Assembly (NCBI RefSeq): GCF_036416795.1
Contig: NZ_CP143867.1
Coordinates: 1,922,001-1,986,000, forward strand
Source of the DNA: Bacteroides sp. MSB163
GTDB lineage: Bacteria > Bacteroidota > Bacteroidia > Bacteroidales > Bacteroidaceae
DNA length: 64,000 nucleotides
Direction: 5' to 3'
Numbering within the stretch: the stretch's first letter is position 1; each line of letters begins with the position of its first letter. Shown one piece after another: positions 9,060-17,746 of this stretch. Made by a program: the position numbers and the translations under genes. The notes beneath the pieces are model-generated. The model saw only the letters and a list, made by a program, of their open reading frames with translations, searched no databases and was not told the origin of the DNA.

Positions 9060-10274
9060 TTAAAGATATGGGATAATCGTAATATAAATACCCGTAATAA
9101 TGGCCGACGTGATAACCCCGGAAATATTCGCTCCCAAGGCATCTCCCAGAATAAACGAGTCCGGATTATCTTTGCTCACCAGCTTCTGAGCCACCTTTGC
9201 CGTAGTGGGTACACAACTGACGGCGGCAATTCCGATCACCGGATTATAATTTCCCTTCTTGATAAAGTACATGATGTATCCACCCATGATGCCGCCGATA
9301 CCGGAAAGCAATAATGCCACTATACCCAATACCAGCAGTTTCAGAATTTTCGGATCGAGTAACAAGTGCGCGTCACAAAGCACACCCAGCAATACGCCCA
9401 GCATAAATGTAGAACCGTAAAGCAGCGGACCACTGACGAAATCATAGATATGCTTCATACCCGATTCACGTACAGCCACTCCCAGGAAGAGGGAGAAGAA
9501 CAGCGGTGAAGCTACCGGGAACAGGAAACACAGCACCGCACACAGTACAGCCGAGAATGCCAGTTTCACTTTGGCATCATAATTCTTGGGAGCTTTCTTT
9601 GAAGTCATCTTGATGGCACGCAGACGTTTCGGAACCAGGAGTTTCACCAGATACGGGTAGCCACCATAGGTCAGTCCGAGATACAGGTAAGCCACTACGG
9701 TGATAGGCACAAACAAATGTTTGGCAAGAGCCAGTGACGTGAACAGAACCATAGGACCGTCTGCACCGCCTACCATGGCTACGGAAGCACTTTCCTGCAA
9801 GGTCAGTCCCAGAGCCGAAGCTACGGGGATAGTCAGGAAAGTACCCAGTTCGGCGCATAGAGCCAGGAAAAGACTGACGAAAGGTTTCTGCAACAGAAAG
9901 CCTACATCCAGCAATGTGCCTATACCCATAAACACAAAGCAAGCTATCAATCCGTTGCTGAAGGTGAGCGTATAGACAGGTTGCAGAAAGTCTATCTGCA
10001 TCGTATTCATCAGGTCGTCCGTGTCCGAAAGCATCGGGTCGAGAAAGAGGTTGCCCAATGTGCCGTCCGGCATGAAAAGTGTTCCGCAATTGATGGCGAC
10101 CATACCCAGTCCCATCGGAATCATTACCATAGGTTCGAGCACTCCTTTCCAGCCCAGATATATAAGCAGCAAACCTAAAAGGATTAAAAATACACGGGCT
10201 GACGCAAGCAGGTAGCCACTTTCCATCATCGTTCCAAAACCTTGGAACAGGGTCGCGAAATCTATATTTTCCAT
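9060..10274 (-). CDS. sodium-translocating decarboxylase, beta subunit (OadB/MmdB family)
   Basis: The product is 404 residues with about 9-11 membrane segments. It carries the conserved segments of the Na+-pumping carboxyltransferase beta subunit: GADGPMVLFTSLALA around residue 170, the ASALGLTLQESASVAMVGG region before it, and the C-terminal VAQKL...LGDALGANISGVI. In known complexes this subunit couples decarboxylation of carboxybiotin to sodium export. The gene lies 8 bp after a gamma-like gene, but no alpha (carboxyltransferase) or biotin-carrier gene is nearby. The alpha subunit must come from elsewhere, or this is an orphan pump. Which acid is used (oxaloacetate, methylmalonyl-CoA or other) cannot be told from the beta subunit. 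Confidence 0.92.
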   Translation of the reverse strand: MENIDFATLFQGFGTMMESGYLLASARVFLILLGLLLIYLGWKGVLEPMVMIPMGLGMVAINCGTLFMPDGTLGNLFLDPMLSDTDDLMNTMQIDFLQPVYTLTFSNGLIACFVFMGIGTLLDVGFLLQKPFVSLFLALCAELGTFLTIPVASALGLTLQESASVAMVGGADGPMVLFTSLALAKHLFVPITVVAYLYLGLTYGGYPYLVKLLVPKRLRAIKMTSKKAPKNYDAKVKLAFSAVLCAVLCFLFPVASPLFFSLFLGVAVRESGMKHIYDFVSGPLLYGSTFMLGVLLGVLCDAHLLLDPKILKLLVLGIVALLLSGIGGIMGGYIMYFIKKGNYNPVIGIAAVSCVPTTAKVAQKLVSKDNPDSFILGDALGANISGVITSAIITGIYITIIPYL

Positions 10275-10282
10275 ACTATTTC

Positions 10283-10720
10283 TTATTTGGTCTTATCGGC
10301 TGATTTGCCGGAGTGTTTCTTATTTTTTTGATATAGCATCTCTTCTTGTTGATTCAGGTACATCATGTGTGTATCTTCGGGGTAGTAATAATCTACCAGG
10401 TTCGTTTTGGAGACTCCGGTGCTTACCCCGTGGTAATATCCGTGATAGTCGGTAAGTTCCCGGTTTACTCCCCGGCTGAACTCTTCGCGTTTGTCATCGA
10501 GAAGTCCGTTATCTTCCATGGGGATGTCCCGTATCATGAGTTCTACCTTCTGGCGCAGTTTGCGCAGACGTCGCAGGCGAAGCAGTTCTTTCTGGTGTGA
10601 GCTGTAGAAGTCGAATGAGTCGGCGGCAACGGCAATCATTTTGATGATGAAGGCCACGAAGAAGCCGATCACGAATGTAAGCCCCATCATTTCGAGGGTG
10701 GCTATTAATAAATCGAGCAT
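10283..10720 (-). CDS. OadG-like gamma subunit of sodium-pumping decarboxylase
   Basis: The product is 145 residues with one N-terminal membrane helix (about 3-30) and a long, charged, cytoplasmic tail rich in Lys, Arg and Tyr. This layout, and the position directly upstream of the oadB-like gene, fit the gamma subunit that anchors the complex. The sequence itself diverges strongly, so the name rests partly on context. The last residues (KNKKHSGKSADKTK) are highly basic. Confidence 0.7.
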   Translation of the reverse strand: MLDLLIATLEMMGLTFVIGFFVAFIIKMIAVAADSFDFYSSHQKELLRLRRLRKLRQKVELMIRDIPMEDNGLLDDKREEFSRGVNRELTDYHGYYHGVSTGVSKTNLVDYYYPEDTHMMYLNQQEEMLYQKNKKHSGKSADKTK

Positions 10721-10820
10721 AGTTATCGCATTAATTTAGAAGTGAATAAACAATAGACTGACCAAAGACACGCCAATGGCATACCTCCGGAAAATGGTTG
10801 GTAATAAGTAAGGTGGCGGT

Positions 10821-11255
10821 TTAAATCAGAATATGTTTCAGCTCGTAGACGTAGTATCCGTAAGAATAACGGATAGCGCTGGGGGTGAAAGAAAGACTGG
10901 CATTCTGTTCCACCCGTAAATGGGTGGAAAATATACGTTGCATCTGTTCTGCAGATGGATGGATTTTTAGTTTCAGCAGTTTCGAGGGAGCACTGGCCTG
11001 ATTGTAGAAATTCTCCTGGAAAAGGATACCATTGATTTTACGCTCATTATTTTCATCGTTGAAGAAGGGGCGGTGGGCAATGGTCGAGAAGTAATCGGTT
11101 GACATTGAAATGAAACACCCTGTTTGGACAGGAGTGACGGAATCATCCGCCGAGGCTTCGGTAAGCATCCGAAGTGCCGGCTGTTCCTCTTGCAGAATGA
11201 CGGACATTCCTAATGCGAGGCACATGAATAAGAATATATAGTGCAGATGTTTCAT
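10821..11255 (-). CDS. hypothetical exported protein
   Basis: The product is 144 residues with an N-terminal hydrophobic segment (about residues 5-20) and no lipobox, so it is an exported or membrane-anchored protein. I do not recognise a family. The start at 11255 is preferred over the in-frame ATG at 11273, which overlaps a -7-like box TATGTTTG on the minus strand (11267-11274). It is divergent from the NfeD/flotillin operon and about 100 bp upstream of the oadG-like gene on the same strand, so weak co-transcription is possible. Confidence 0.6.
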   Translation of the reverse strand: MKHLHYIFLFMCLALGMSVILQEEQPALRMLTEASADDSVTPVQTGCFISMSTDYFSTIAHRPFFNDENNERKINGILFQENFYNQASAPSKLLKLKIHPSAEQMQRIFSTHLRVEQNASLSFTPSAIRYSYGYYVYELKHILI

Positions 11256-11339
11256 CGTAGCGTCCGCAAACATAACAAATATCTTTGTGTAATGTTGTGT
11301 TCCCCTTCAAGAAAATTTTGTTAAATAGAGAACGGTTTC

Positions 11340-11370
11340 TTTGCGCATGTTCTGCAAATGTGTATATTTG
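11340..11370 (+). promoter_or_regulatory. promoter of the NfeD/flotillin operon (TTTG-N19-TATATTTG)
   Basis: TTTG at 11340-11343 and TATATTTG at 11363-11370 are 19 bp apart, the ideal Bacteroides spacing. This predicts a leader of about 40 bases before the ATG at 11418. Confidence 0.75.
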
Positions 11371-11417
11371 GAATAATATATCTAAATATATCGTAAACCA
11401 CAATAACTCAAATTCCT

Positions 11418-11915
11418 ATGAGTAGTAACATATTTCTGATTATCGCCGTAGTCACAACTGGTATTTTTGTGATACAGTTTATCCTTTCCATCTTCTTCGG
11501 AGACATTGATGCGGATGTAGACGTGGATGCCGACATCAGCAGCATGGTGTCTTTTAAGGGACTGACGCATTTCGGTATCGGTTTCGGCTGGTACATGTAT
11601 CTGATTGGAAATACTGACATTCAGAGTTATGCCGTTGCCATTCTGATTGGTCTGTTTTTCGTATTTGCCGTGTGGTTTCTCTATAAGAAAGCCTATCAGT
11701 TGCAGCAGGTGAATAAGACGGAAAAGACGGAACAGCTTGTAGGGCGCGAATGTACCATCTACTTTAAACAGGGGGATGGCAGATATACCGTACAGGTGAG
11801 CCGCGATGGAGCCATGCGCGAGATAGATGTAATATCAGAAGCAAGTAAGTCTTATCAGACGGGCGATAAAACCATAATCATGACTTACAAGGAAGGAACA
11901 CTGTATATTCAATGA
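11418..11915 (+). CDS. NfeD-like membrane protein, flotillin partner
   Basis: The product is 165 residues. It has a first membrane helix at about 5-27, an acidic DIDADVDVDADIS loop, a second helix pair at about 55-95, and a C-terminal OB-fold-like beta domain (about 105-165, starting EQLVGRECTIYF). This is the architecture of the short NfeD/YuaF/YqiJ proteins that are encoded with and act together with flotillins in membrane microdomains. The flotillin gene follows 25 bp downstream. Confidence 0.82.
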   Translation: MSSNIFLIIAVVTTGIFVIQFILSIFFGDIDADVDVDADISSMVSFKGLTHFGIGFGWYMYLIGNTDIQSYAVAILIGLFFVFAVWFLYKKAYQLQQVNKTEKTEQLVGRECTIYFKQGDGRYTVQVSRDGAMREIDVISEASKSYQTGDKTIIMTYKEGTLYIQ

Positions 11916-11940
11916 AAACGAAACTCAAAAACATAGATTT

Positions 11941-13599
11941 ATGACACAAGAAATGATGATTATGGCCGCCATACTCGTGGCGGTTATTTTGCTTACCTTC
12001 ATTGGTATCCTTTCCCGTTACCGGAAATGTAAAAGTGACGAAGTACTGGTAGTATATGGTAAAACGGGCGGTGATAAGAAGTCTGCCAAGTTGTATCATG
12101 GTGGTGCCGCGTTTGTATGGCCGATTATTCAGGGGTACGAATTCCTGTCCATGAAGCCGATGCAGATAGACTGTAAACTAACCGGAGCTTTGTCAGCTCA
12201 AAATATCCGTGTGGATGTACCGACTACTATTACTGTAGCCATCAGTACCGATGCGGAGGTAATGCAAAATGCCGCTGAACGTATGTTGGGACTGACAATA
12301 GATGATAAACAGAATCTGATTACGGATGTTGTGTACGGTCAGATGCGTTTGGTTATTGCCGATATGACGATTGAAGAACTGAACTCCGACCGTGATAAGT
12401 TCCTTTCCAAAGTAAAGGATAACATCGATACGGAGCTCCGCAAGTTCGGTTTGTATCTGATGAATATCAATATCAGTGATATCCGTGATGCTGCCAATTA
12501 TATTGTCAACTTGGGTAAGGAAGCTGAAAGTAAGGCGTTGAATGAGGCTCAGGCAAATATAGAAGAACAGGAGAAACTGGGTGCCATCAAGATTGCCAAC
12601 CAAATAAAGGAGCGTGAAACGAAAGTTGCCGAAACACGCAAAGACCAGGATATCGCCATTGCCGAGACGAAGAAGTTGCAGGAGATCTCTGTGGCTAATG
12701 CGGATAAGGATAGAATCTCACAGGTAGCCATTGCCAATGCTGAAAAAGAATCACAGGTGGCAAAGGCGGAAGCCGAAAAGAATATCAAAATTGAACAGGC
12801 CAACACCGAGAAGGAAAGCCGCATCGCCGAACTGAACTCCGACATGGAAATCAAACAGGCAGAAGCCGGAAAGAAAGCAGCTATCGGACGAAATGAAGCT
12901 CAGAAAGCTGTGGCACAGTCTGACGCTGAACTGGCTGTGACTCGCGCCAATGCTGACAAGCAGGCCGGTGAAGCTGAAGCACGTTCGGAAGCTGCCGTGC
13001 AGACTGCCCGTGAAATAGCACAGAAGGAAGTGGAAGAAGCTAAAGCACGCAAGGTGGAATCTTCTTTGAAGGCAGAAAAGATTGTGCCTGCTGAGGTTGC
13101 AAAACAGGAAGCCATTCTTCAGGCTGATGCTGTTGCCGAAAAGATTACCCGTGAGGCTGAAGCTCGTGCAAAGGCTACTCTGGCGCAGGCTGAAGCTGAA
13201 GCAAGAGCTATCCAGATGAAACTGGAGGCCGAAGCTGAAGGTAAGAAGAAGTCATTGCTTGCCGAGGCTGAAGGCTTTGAGGCCATGGTACGTGCAGCGG
13301 AATCCAACCCGGCTATCGCCATCCAGTACAAGATGGTAGATCAGTGGAAGGAAATTGCCGGAGAACAGGTGAAGGCATTCGAACATATGAACTTAGGAAA
13401 CATCACTGTATTCGATGGTGGAAACGGAGGTACGAGTAACTTTTTGAGTTCATTGGTGAAGACGGTTGCTCCAAGTCTGGGTGTACTGGATAAGTTGCCT
13501 ATTGGTGAGACTGTGAAGGGTATCATCCATCCGGAAGGGAAGGAAGACAAGCAGGAAACCAAGAATGAAGAACCGAAGAAAGACGAAAAGAAGAAATAA
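11941..13599 (+). CDS. flotillin-like SPFH/band 7 protein
   Basis: The product is 552 residues. One N-terminal membrane helix (about 3-25) is followed by an SPFH domain (about 30-200). A very long Ala/Glu/Lys-rich coiled coil follows (about 195-450), with many AEAEA and KAEAEK heptads typical of flotillins, and then a variable tail ending in a Lys/Glu-rich stretch (EEPKKDEKKK). Flotillins scaffold membrane microdomains and affect membrane fluidity. It is the second gene of an operon with the NfeD-like protein, and a bidirectional terminator follows. Confidence 0.92.
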   Translation: MTQEMMIMAAILVAVILLTFIGILSRYRKCKSDEVLVVYGKTGGDKKSAKLYHGGAAFVWPIIQGYEFLSMKPMQIDCKLTGALSAQNIRVDVPTTITVAISTDAEVMQNAAERMLGLTIDDKQNLITDVVYGQMRLVIADMTIEELNSDRDKFLSKVKDNIDTELRKFGLYLMNINISDIRDAANYIVNLGKEAESKALNEAQANIEEQEKLGAIKIANQIKERETKVAETRKDQDIAIAETKKLQEISVANADKDRISQVAIANAEKESQVAKAEAEKNIKIEQANTEKESRIAELNSDMEIKQAEAGKKAAIGRNEAQKAVAQSDAELAVTRANADKQAGEAEARSEAAVQTAREIAQKEVEEAKARKVESSLKAEKIVPAEVAKQEAILQADAVAEKITREAEARAKATLAQAEAEARAIQMKLEAEAEGKKKSLLAEAEGFEAMVRAAESNPAIAIQYKMVDQWKEIAGEQVKAFEHMNLGNITVFDGGNGGTSNFLSSLVKTVAPSLGVLDKLPIGETVKGIIHPEGKEDKQETKNEEPKKDEKKK

Positions 13600-13626
13600 T
13601 CAGATCACTTTCTCTGTCATTTAAAA

Positions 13627-13679
13627 AAGAAGCGAAGGATTCATTTCCCCTTGGAACAGGGGAGGAATTCTTCGCTTTT
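13627..13679. terminator. bidirectional intrinsic terminator
   Basis: An A-rich run is followed by a hairpin with arms 13631-13650 and 13659-13676 (AGCGAAGGATTC...TTCCCC pairing with GGGGAGGAATTCTTCGCT), then TTTT. It sits between the convergent flotillin and LytTR genes and has A- and T-tracts suited to both strands. Confidence 0.75.
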
Positions 13680-13702
13680 GCTTAATAGAATAGTTCAGGT
13701 CT

Positions 13703-14503
13703 TTATATTCCCAGTCGTTCTTTCAATAAACGGTAGCCCGTCAGACTGACCCGCAGCTTGGTCCCGTTCTTTAATAACACTTGATAAGTCTCTTTCCCGA
13801 ATAATTCAACCCGGGATATTTGTGTCACGTTTACAATGGTGGAACGGTGGATACGTACAAAATTGTTTGTCGGCAGATGCCCTTCGAAATACTTCATGGT
13901 TTGTTCCTTGATGTATTCGCCTGTTGGGGTAACCAGGGTTGTGTAATCTCCGCATGCTTGGATATAGAGTAGCTCGTTCACTTTGATTATGTGTATACGT
14001 GAACCGTCCTTTACCGTAATGCGGTCGATGATTTCCTCTTGTACTTCCGGCTTCTCTTCTTCTTGCGGTGCTATGAATTCTTCTTCCTGTGCTTCGGGAT
14101 CTTTCACTACTATCAGGTGATACCACAAAATGATAGCGATCCAGGTTGGTACGCCAAACAACAGGCGGAAAGGTATGGTAGAAGCAAAAGAGATATAAGG
14201 TATTCCCGCTATTCTTACCATAATGTCACAAATCATGAAGCTGCCCGCAATCCAGAGTAATATTCCTGCTGCGACAGTGATGACCTTTGTCTGGAGTATG
14301 GATACGTAACCCACCACAAACCAGGCTAGGTATGCCAGTACTGCAAGCCATCCGATGGTCGTGATTCCGTCTATGATGGCCGGCAGCCAGTCAACTCCGG
14401 CATATCCCCACGACAAAGTCGCTTGGATGATTGCCAGAATCAATGCCAGCGCAAGCATCGGAAACCAACGATAAGGGTAATCTATGATTGGATGTGCTCT
14501 CAT
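13703..14503 (-). CDS. membrane-anchored LytTR-family transcription regulator
   Basis: The product is 266 residues. Four membrane helices occupy about residues 12-130, then an acidic linker rich in Glu and Pro (EEEFIAPQEEEKPEVQEE). The LytTR DNA-binding domain covers about 165-266 and contains YIQACGDYTTL and FVRIHRSTIVNV. There is no receiver domain, so it is not a standard response regulator; the membrane part may sense the signal directly. The upstream LiaF-like gene ends 4 bp before it, so the two form an operon, probably for cell-envelope stress. Direct targets are not visible. Confidence 0.88.
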   Translation of the reverse strand: MRAHPIIDYPYRWFPMLALALILAIIQATLSWGYAGVDWLPAIIDGITTIGWLAVLAYLAWFVVGYVSILQTKVITVAAGILLWIAGSFMICDIMVRIAGIPYISFASTIPFRLLFGVPTWIAIILWYHLIVVKDPEAQEEEFIAPQEEEKPEVQEEIIDRITVKDGSRIHIIKVNELLYIQACGDYTTLVTPTGEYIKEQTMKYFEGHLPTNNFVRIHRSTIVNVTQISRVELFGKETYQVLLKNGTKLRVSLTGYRLLKERLGI

Positions 14504-14507
14504 AGGA

Positions 14508-15296
14508 TTAGTCTTTAATTTCTAATCCGCCGAAGGAAATATTTCCGCGGATTATTAATGTACTTTCTTTATTAATATTCGCTCCCTGCCAACGCTTATC
14601 CTCGCATCCGCCGGCAAAAGCATTGCATTGGGGTAGAACGTTCCAGTCTGAAGGAATGTACAGTTCTATTCCACTACAGGTACAGTCGATATCGATATAA
14701 GTTTCTCCCGGTGCAAGATGTGTGTGGCGCAGATCGATGATAGTTCCCCCGAATGAAGCCCGGATGCTGGCTCCTTTGAACAATTCATCCAGTACGACAT
14801 GTCGTACAGATCCAAAAGCATTGTCGGAACGCAGGTAGCCGTTTTCCGATTCGCATTGTTGCTCATTGTTTTCCATATCCATGTGTATATGTCCACCTCT
14901 TCCTTTAGTCCAGTCCCGGTAATGGCCGTTCATATGGCTTTTCATCCAGCGTTCCCTGCGGTGAGCCTTTACAAAGAACAGGATACCTGCTATAATCAGT
15001 GCAATAGGCCAGACGAAGGTTTGTGAATTCTCCGGCAACCATGACAATCCTCCGATCAGGAAGTAGGCTCCTATCAGTGTAAGGATGAGTCCGCTTATAT
15101 AATGGCGGCGCGTCATTGTATAGATACCTAATACAATAAGAAGACTATTCCAGGATACCACTATGCTGAATAAGTCATATGTAATCCACCCTACGTTACG
15201 GGCAAACAGTAATATTCCGGAGATGATGAAGAGCGAAGCTATCAGTGCCTTACCTGATAAACCTGCATGAGGCGGGAAGTTTTGTTTCTTTTCCAT
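14508..15296 (-). CDS. LiaF/YvqF-like membrane protein
   Basis: The product is about 262 residues from the ATG at 15296. Four membrane helices lie in the first 120 residues (starting near KALIASLFIISG), followed by a soluble beta-solenoid-like domain (about 165-262) with the FGG-type repeats of the LiaF C-terminal domain (NAFGSVRHVV, SFGGTIIDLRH, FAGGCEDKRW). LiaF proteins dampen cell-wall-stress signalling in Firmicutes; in Bacteroides they pair with LytTR regulators as here. ATGs at 15326 and 15347 are also in frame, but the last overlaps a TACCTTTG -7 box (15346-15353, minus strand), so a shorter start is preferred. Confidence 0.83.
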   Translation of the reverse strand: MEKKQNFPPHAGLSGKALIASLFIISGILLFARNVGWITYDLFSIVVSWNSLLIVLGIYTMTRRHYISGLILTLIGAYFLIGGLSWLPENSQTFVWPIALIIAGILFFVKAHRRERWMKSHMNGHYRDWTKGRGGHIHMDMENNEQQCESENGYLRSDNAFGSVRHVVLDELFKGASIRASFGGTIIDLRHTHLAPGETYIDIDCTCSGIELYIPSDWNVLPQCNAFAGGCEDKRWQGANINKESTLIIRGNISFGGLEIKD

Positions 15297-15535
15297 TGTT
15301 TCTATTGTTATTGATTCATATTCCATTGTTAGGGTTTGATGGCTCAAAGGTAAGCGAATTATTCCTCTCTATATAGCCTTTCCGGCTGATTTCCGGTAGA
15401 AAAGCCGATGAGTTCCGGGTATGAATCGGTGAATTCGGACGGTGAAATGGAACTATTTGATAAAAAAACAGCAATATTCTGCAACCAAACTTCATCTTCT
15501 TGCGTCTAATAAGTAAATGAATAATAAGAAGAACT

Positions 15536-15892
15536 ATGAAAGTAAATTTATCCATGGATGATATCCGTACGAAAGTAGAAGAGTATATTAAGAAGGCAGG
15601 TCGCGCTACCGGTCGCCCCGTACTTACCGCTTATTATGTAATGACTGCCGATACGACTCCCGATAGTGAGCGGACCAATATAATGCTTGCTTTGGTGGCC
15701 ATTGTGTTTCCTACCAGTATAGAGGATATTCTGGGACAGCTCTTTATGGTGGGTAAAGGATTTGCTGCTGTTTATGCTTATAAAAAGGTGAAGAAATATA
15801 TCACACCGCAGATAAAGGATAAGGTAGAGGCAAAGCTCGATGAGTGGTTCCATGATAATGTGATGGAGGTGGAGCCGCTTTATCTGGAATAA
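15536..15892 (+). CDS. conserved hypothetical protein, possibly YkvA/DUF1232-like
   Basis: The product is 118 residues. A central hydrophobic region (about 48-85, containing IMLALVAIVFPTSIEDILGQLF) could form one or two membrane-associated helices, and the ends are charged and helical. The layout loosely recalls the small YkvA/DUF1232 proteins, but I do not see the defining motif. A strong intrinsic terminator follows, which supports a real single-gene transcript. Confidence 0.6.
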   Translation: MKVNLSMDDIRTKVEEYIKKAGRATGRPVLTAYYVMTADTTPDSERTNIMLALVAIVFPTSIEDILGQLFMVGKGFAAVYAYKKVKKYITPQIKDKVEAKLDEWFHDNVMEVEPLYLE

Positions 15893-15916
15893 CAGTTTCT
15901 TATTTTCAATAGGTAT

Positions 15917-15950
15917 AAAAGGGCATCTGATTGAATCGGATGCCCTTTTT
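15917..15950 (+). terminator. intrinsic terminator
   Basis: AAAAGGGCATCTGATT pairs with AATCGGATGCCCTTTT across a minimal loop, with one G-T wobble, and ends in a T-run. It lies 25 bp after the stop codon of the hypothetical gene. Confidence 0.88.
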
Positions 15951-16023
15951 ATATCTGTTTCGTTTTATCCTCCATTGCTTGGCAATACCTATTATTTATA
16001 TTCAGAGTTTGACAATCAAATAA

Positions 16024-16491
16024 TTATTCCTCATGCTGTATAAATCCGATTCTTCTGCATGACTTTTCTTCCGATTTCTTCTTGGTTTGCAGTTCTGCCA
16101 ATGTCTGATTAATGAGTTCCAACTGCATCCGCGTATTATCATTAATATCGTTATAATCGGCAAGCATTTCTTCTATGTGGTTTTTCAATTTTTTCATTTG
16201 CTGTTCTAATTGTCCAACTCTGTCTATCTGTGGAACTACTGTAATCAGTTGTCGCATGGCAACAAAAACATGTACAATCAGAACATTTGTCTGAATGACA
16301 ATATTGCTTCTTAGTACGCTTGAAAGCATTACTACTCTATGCTTTGTAAGAGTCAGTGGTATAGCGGATTTAGGTCGTTTCATTCGTGATGTCGTCACAA
16401 ATTGTGATGAGATGGAGTTCTATTCTTCTAATGTAAGTTGAAATATAAAGTCTTTAGGAAAGTGTTCTATGATATTTAAAGCTCTTTCCAT
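16024..16491 (-). pseudogene. ORF6N-domain DNA-binding protein remnant
   Basis: Read from 16491, the translation contains EHFPKDFIFQLTLEE, then a TAG stop at 16420-16422, then continues in the same frame with VVMLSSVLRSNIVIQTNV and a C-terminal coiled coil (QLEQQMKKLKNHIEEML). These match the conserved blocks of ORF6N/KilA-N-type proteins (FPEDFMFQLT, EEW, GVAMLSSVL). The stop falls exactly where the family has a Trp after EE, so a single TGG-to-TAG change explains it. The usual N-terminal domain before FPKDF is also missing. Such proteins are common on phages and mobile elements, and this one lies about 300 bp from a tRNA gene. Confidence 0.75.
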
Positions 16492-16752
16492 TGAGAGTGA
16501 TTGTTTCTGATCCGTTATATTGCTAGGTGTCATTATCATAGTAGTAGGTGGAAATAGAATATTGGTTTTCTCCCACTTTCTTTATTTCCATTTTTATACG
16601 TTTTGTCACTTCGCTGTTTGTCCTGTTGGACTTCTGATTCAATTGTCAGCATTTTAAGTAGGTCATTTGGGGGCAATAATAGGTCAACAATTGCCTAACT
16701 TGAGACTAAAACCACTAAAGCAACAGACCCTTAATCGGAGGTTTCCATAAAG
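16492..16752. other. non-coding stretch between ORF6N relic and tRNA
   Basis: I find no gene, tandem repeat or recognisable attachment-site duplication of the tRNA 3' end. It may be the remainder of an element that once inserted beside the tRNA, but nothing in it proves this. Confidence 0.4.
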
Positions 16753-16788
16753 AAAAAAAGCTGTATTCTTTATGGAATCAGCCTTTTT
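16753..16788 (-). terminator. tRNA transcript terminator
   Basis: On the minus strand AAAAAGGCTGATTC pairs with GAATACAGCTTTTTTT, giving a hairpin with a T-run directly downstream of the tRNA gene. Confidence 0.75.
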
Positions 16789-16790
16789 CG

Positions 16791-16864
16791 TGGACCAGCC
16801 TGGGCTTGAACCAGGGACCTCCAGATTATGAGTCTGTTGCTCTAACCAACTGAGCTACAAGTCC
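16791..16864 (-). tRNA. tRNA with anticodon CAT (Met or lysidine-modified Ile)
   Basis: A 74-base cloverleaf can be folded: acceptor GGACTTG/CTGGTCC (one mismatch and one G-T pair), D-arm GCTC/GAGC, anticodon loop CTCATAA with the anticodon at 16828-16830, variable loop AGGTC, T-arm CCTGG-TTCAAGC-CCAGG and discriminator A. The anticodon stem has an A-G mismatch at its outer pair. CCA is not encoded. It lacks the three G-C pairs expected in an initiator stem. I cannot separate elongator Met from Ile2(CAU) by eye. Confidence 0.92.
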
Positions 16865-16959
16865 GGTGTTATCCTCATCAGATAGCGGGCACAAAAATAG
16901 TATATTCAATTGAAATATGCAAACCTTTCGGGCAAAATATACTGTTTATTGCTTTGTTT

Positions 16960-17271
16960 TTAGAACTTATACGTACGTTTGGGGTTCTTGGGGAACCAAC
17001 CTTTCTTTACGCGATCTTCTTGTTCAAAGACCTCCTTGATGGTCCAGAACGAAGAGAAAGCAAATACGCCTAAGAGGGACGCAATCAGGATATTTTCTAC
17101 GCAAAGCGAGGCCACAACGCCACCGATGCCCAATACAAGAAAAATCCACCAGCACTTGGTACCCCAATAATACTCGGCTTTCACTACCACAGGATGAAAC
17201 AATCCGATGATAAGAAATGTACAAATGCCGATGAACAGTCCCGAAAGATGATATTCGTTTAAGAATTCCAT
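16960..17271 (-). CDS. DUF4491 family membrane protein
   Basis: The product is 103 residues with three membrane helices (about 10-28, 40-58 and 62-82) and a basic C-terminal tail (KKGWFPKNPKRTYKF). The pattern HLSGLFIGICTFLIIGLFHP is typical of the Bacteroidetes family DUF4491, whose function is unknown. It follows the Lrp/AsnC gene by 10 bp on the same strand, so the two probably form an operon. Confidence 0.85.
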   Translation of the reverse strand: MEFLNEYHLSGLFIGICTFLIIGLFHPVVVKAEYYWGTKCWWIFLVLGIGGVVASLCVENILIASLLGVFAFSSFWTIKEVFEQEDRVKKGWFPKNPKRTYKF

Positions 17272-17281
17272 AAATTATCTG

Positions 17282-17746
17282 TTATTTCTCCGGGCAAATA
17301 GGAATTTCCTTCTTGATACTTTGCTCCAGTGAAATCAACGTTTCGGTAGCGGTTACACCCGGAATTTCTTGCATTTTGTTATTCAACAAGTCCATCAGAT
17401 GCTCGTTATCGCGTGCATATACTTTCGTCAGCATCGTGTAAGGGCCTGTAGTGAAGTGGCATTCCACGATTTCCGGTATTTTCTCCATTTCGGCAACCAC
17501 TGATTTGTACATGGAACCTTTTTCTAGCTTGATACCTACATACGTGCAGGTTCTGTAGCCCAGGGATTTGGGGTTCACATGATAACCGGAGCCGACAATG
17601 ACGCCTAAATCTATCAAACGTTGCACACGTTGATGAATGGCAGCACGTGATACGCCACACTCAGCAGCTACATCTTTGAAAGGAATGCGGGCATTCTGAG
17701 AAATGATTTCCAGAATCTGCCGGTCAAGATTGTCTATTTTTTCCAT
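17282..17746 (-). CDS. Lrp/AsnC family transcription regulator
   Basis: The product is 154 residues. The N-terminal winged HTH (about 5-60) includes LDRQILEIISQNARIPFKDVA and VSRAAIHQRVQRL. The C-terminal RAM/ligand-binding domain (about 70-145) contains the CHFTTGPYTMLTKVYARD segment typical of amino-acid-sensing Lrp proteins. A -7 box TATATTTG (17789-17796, minus strand) lies about 45 bp upstream. The DUF4491 gene follows in the same direction. Confidence 0.93.
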   Translation of the reverse strand: MEKIDNLDRQILEIISQNARIPFKDVAAECGVSRAAIHQRVQRLIDLGVIVGSGYHVNPKSLGYRTCTYVGIKLEKGSMYKSVVAEMEKIPEIVECHFTTGPYTMLTKVYARDNEHLMDLLNNKMQEIPGVTATETLISLEQSIKKEIPICPEK

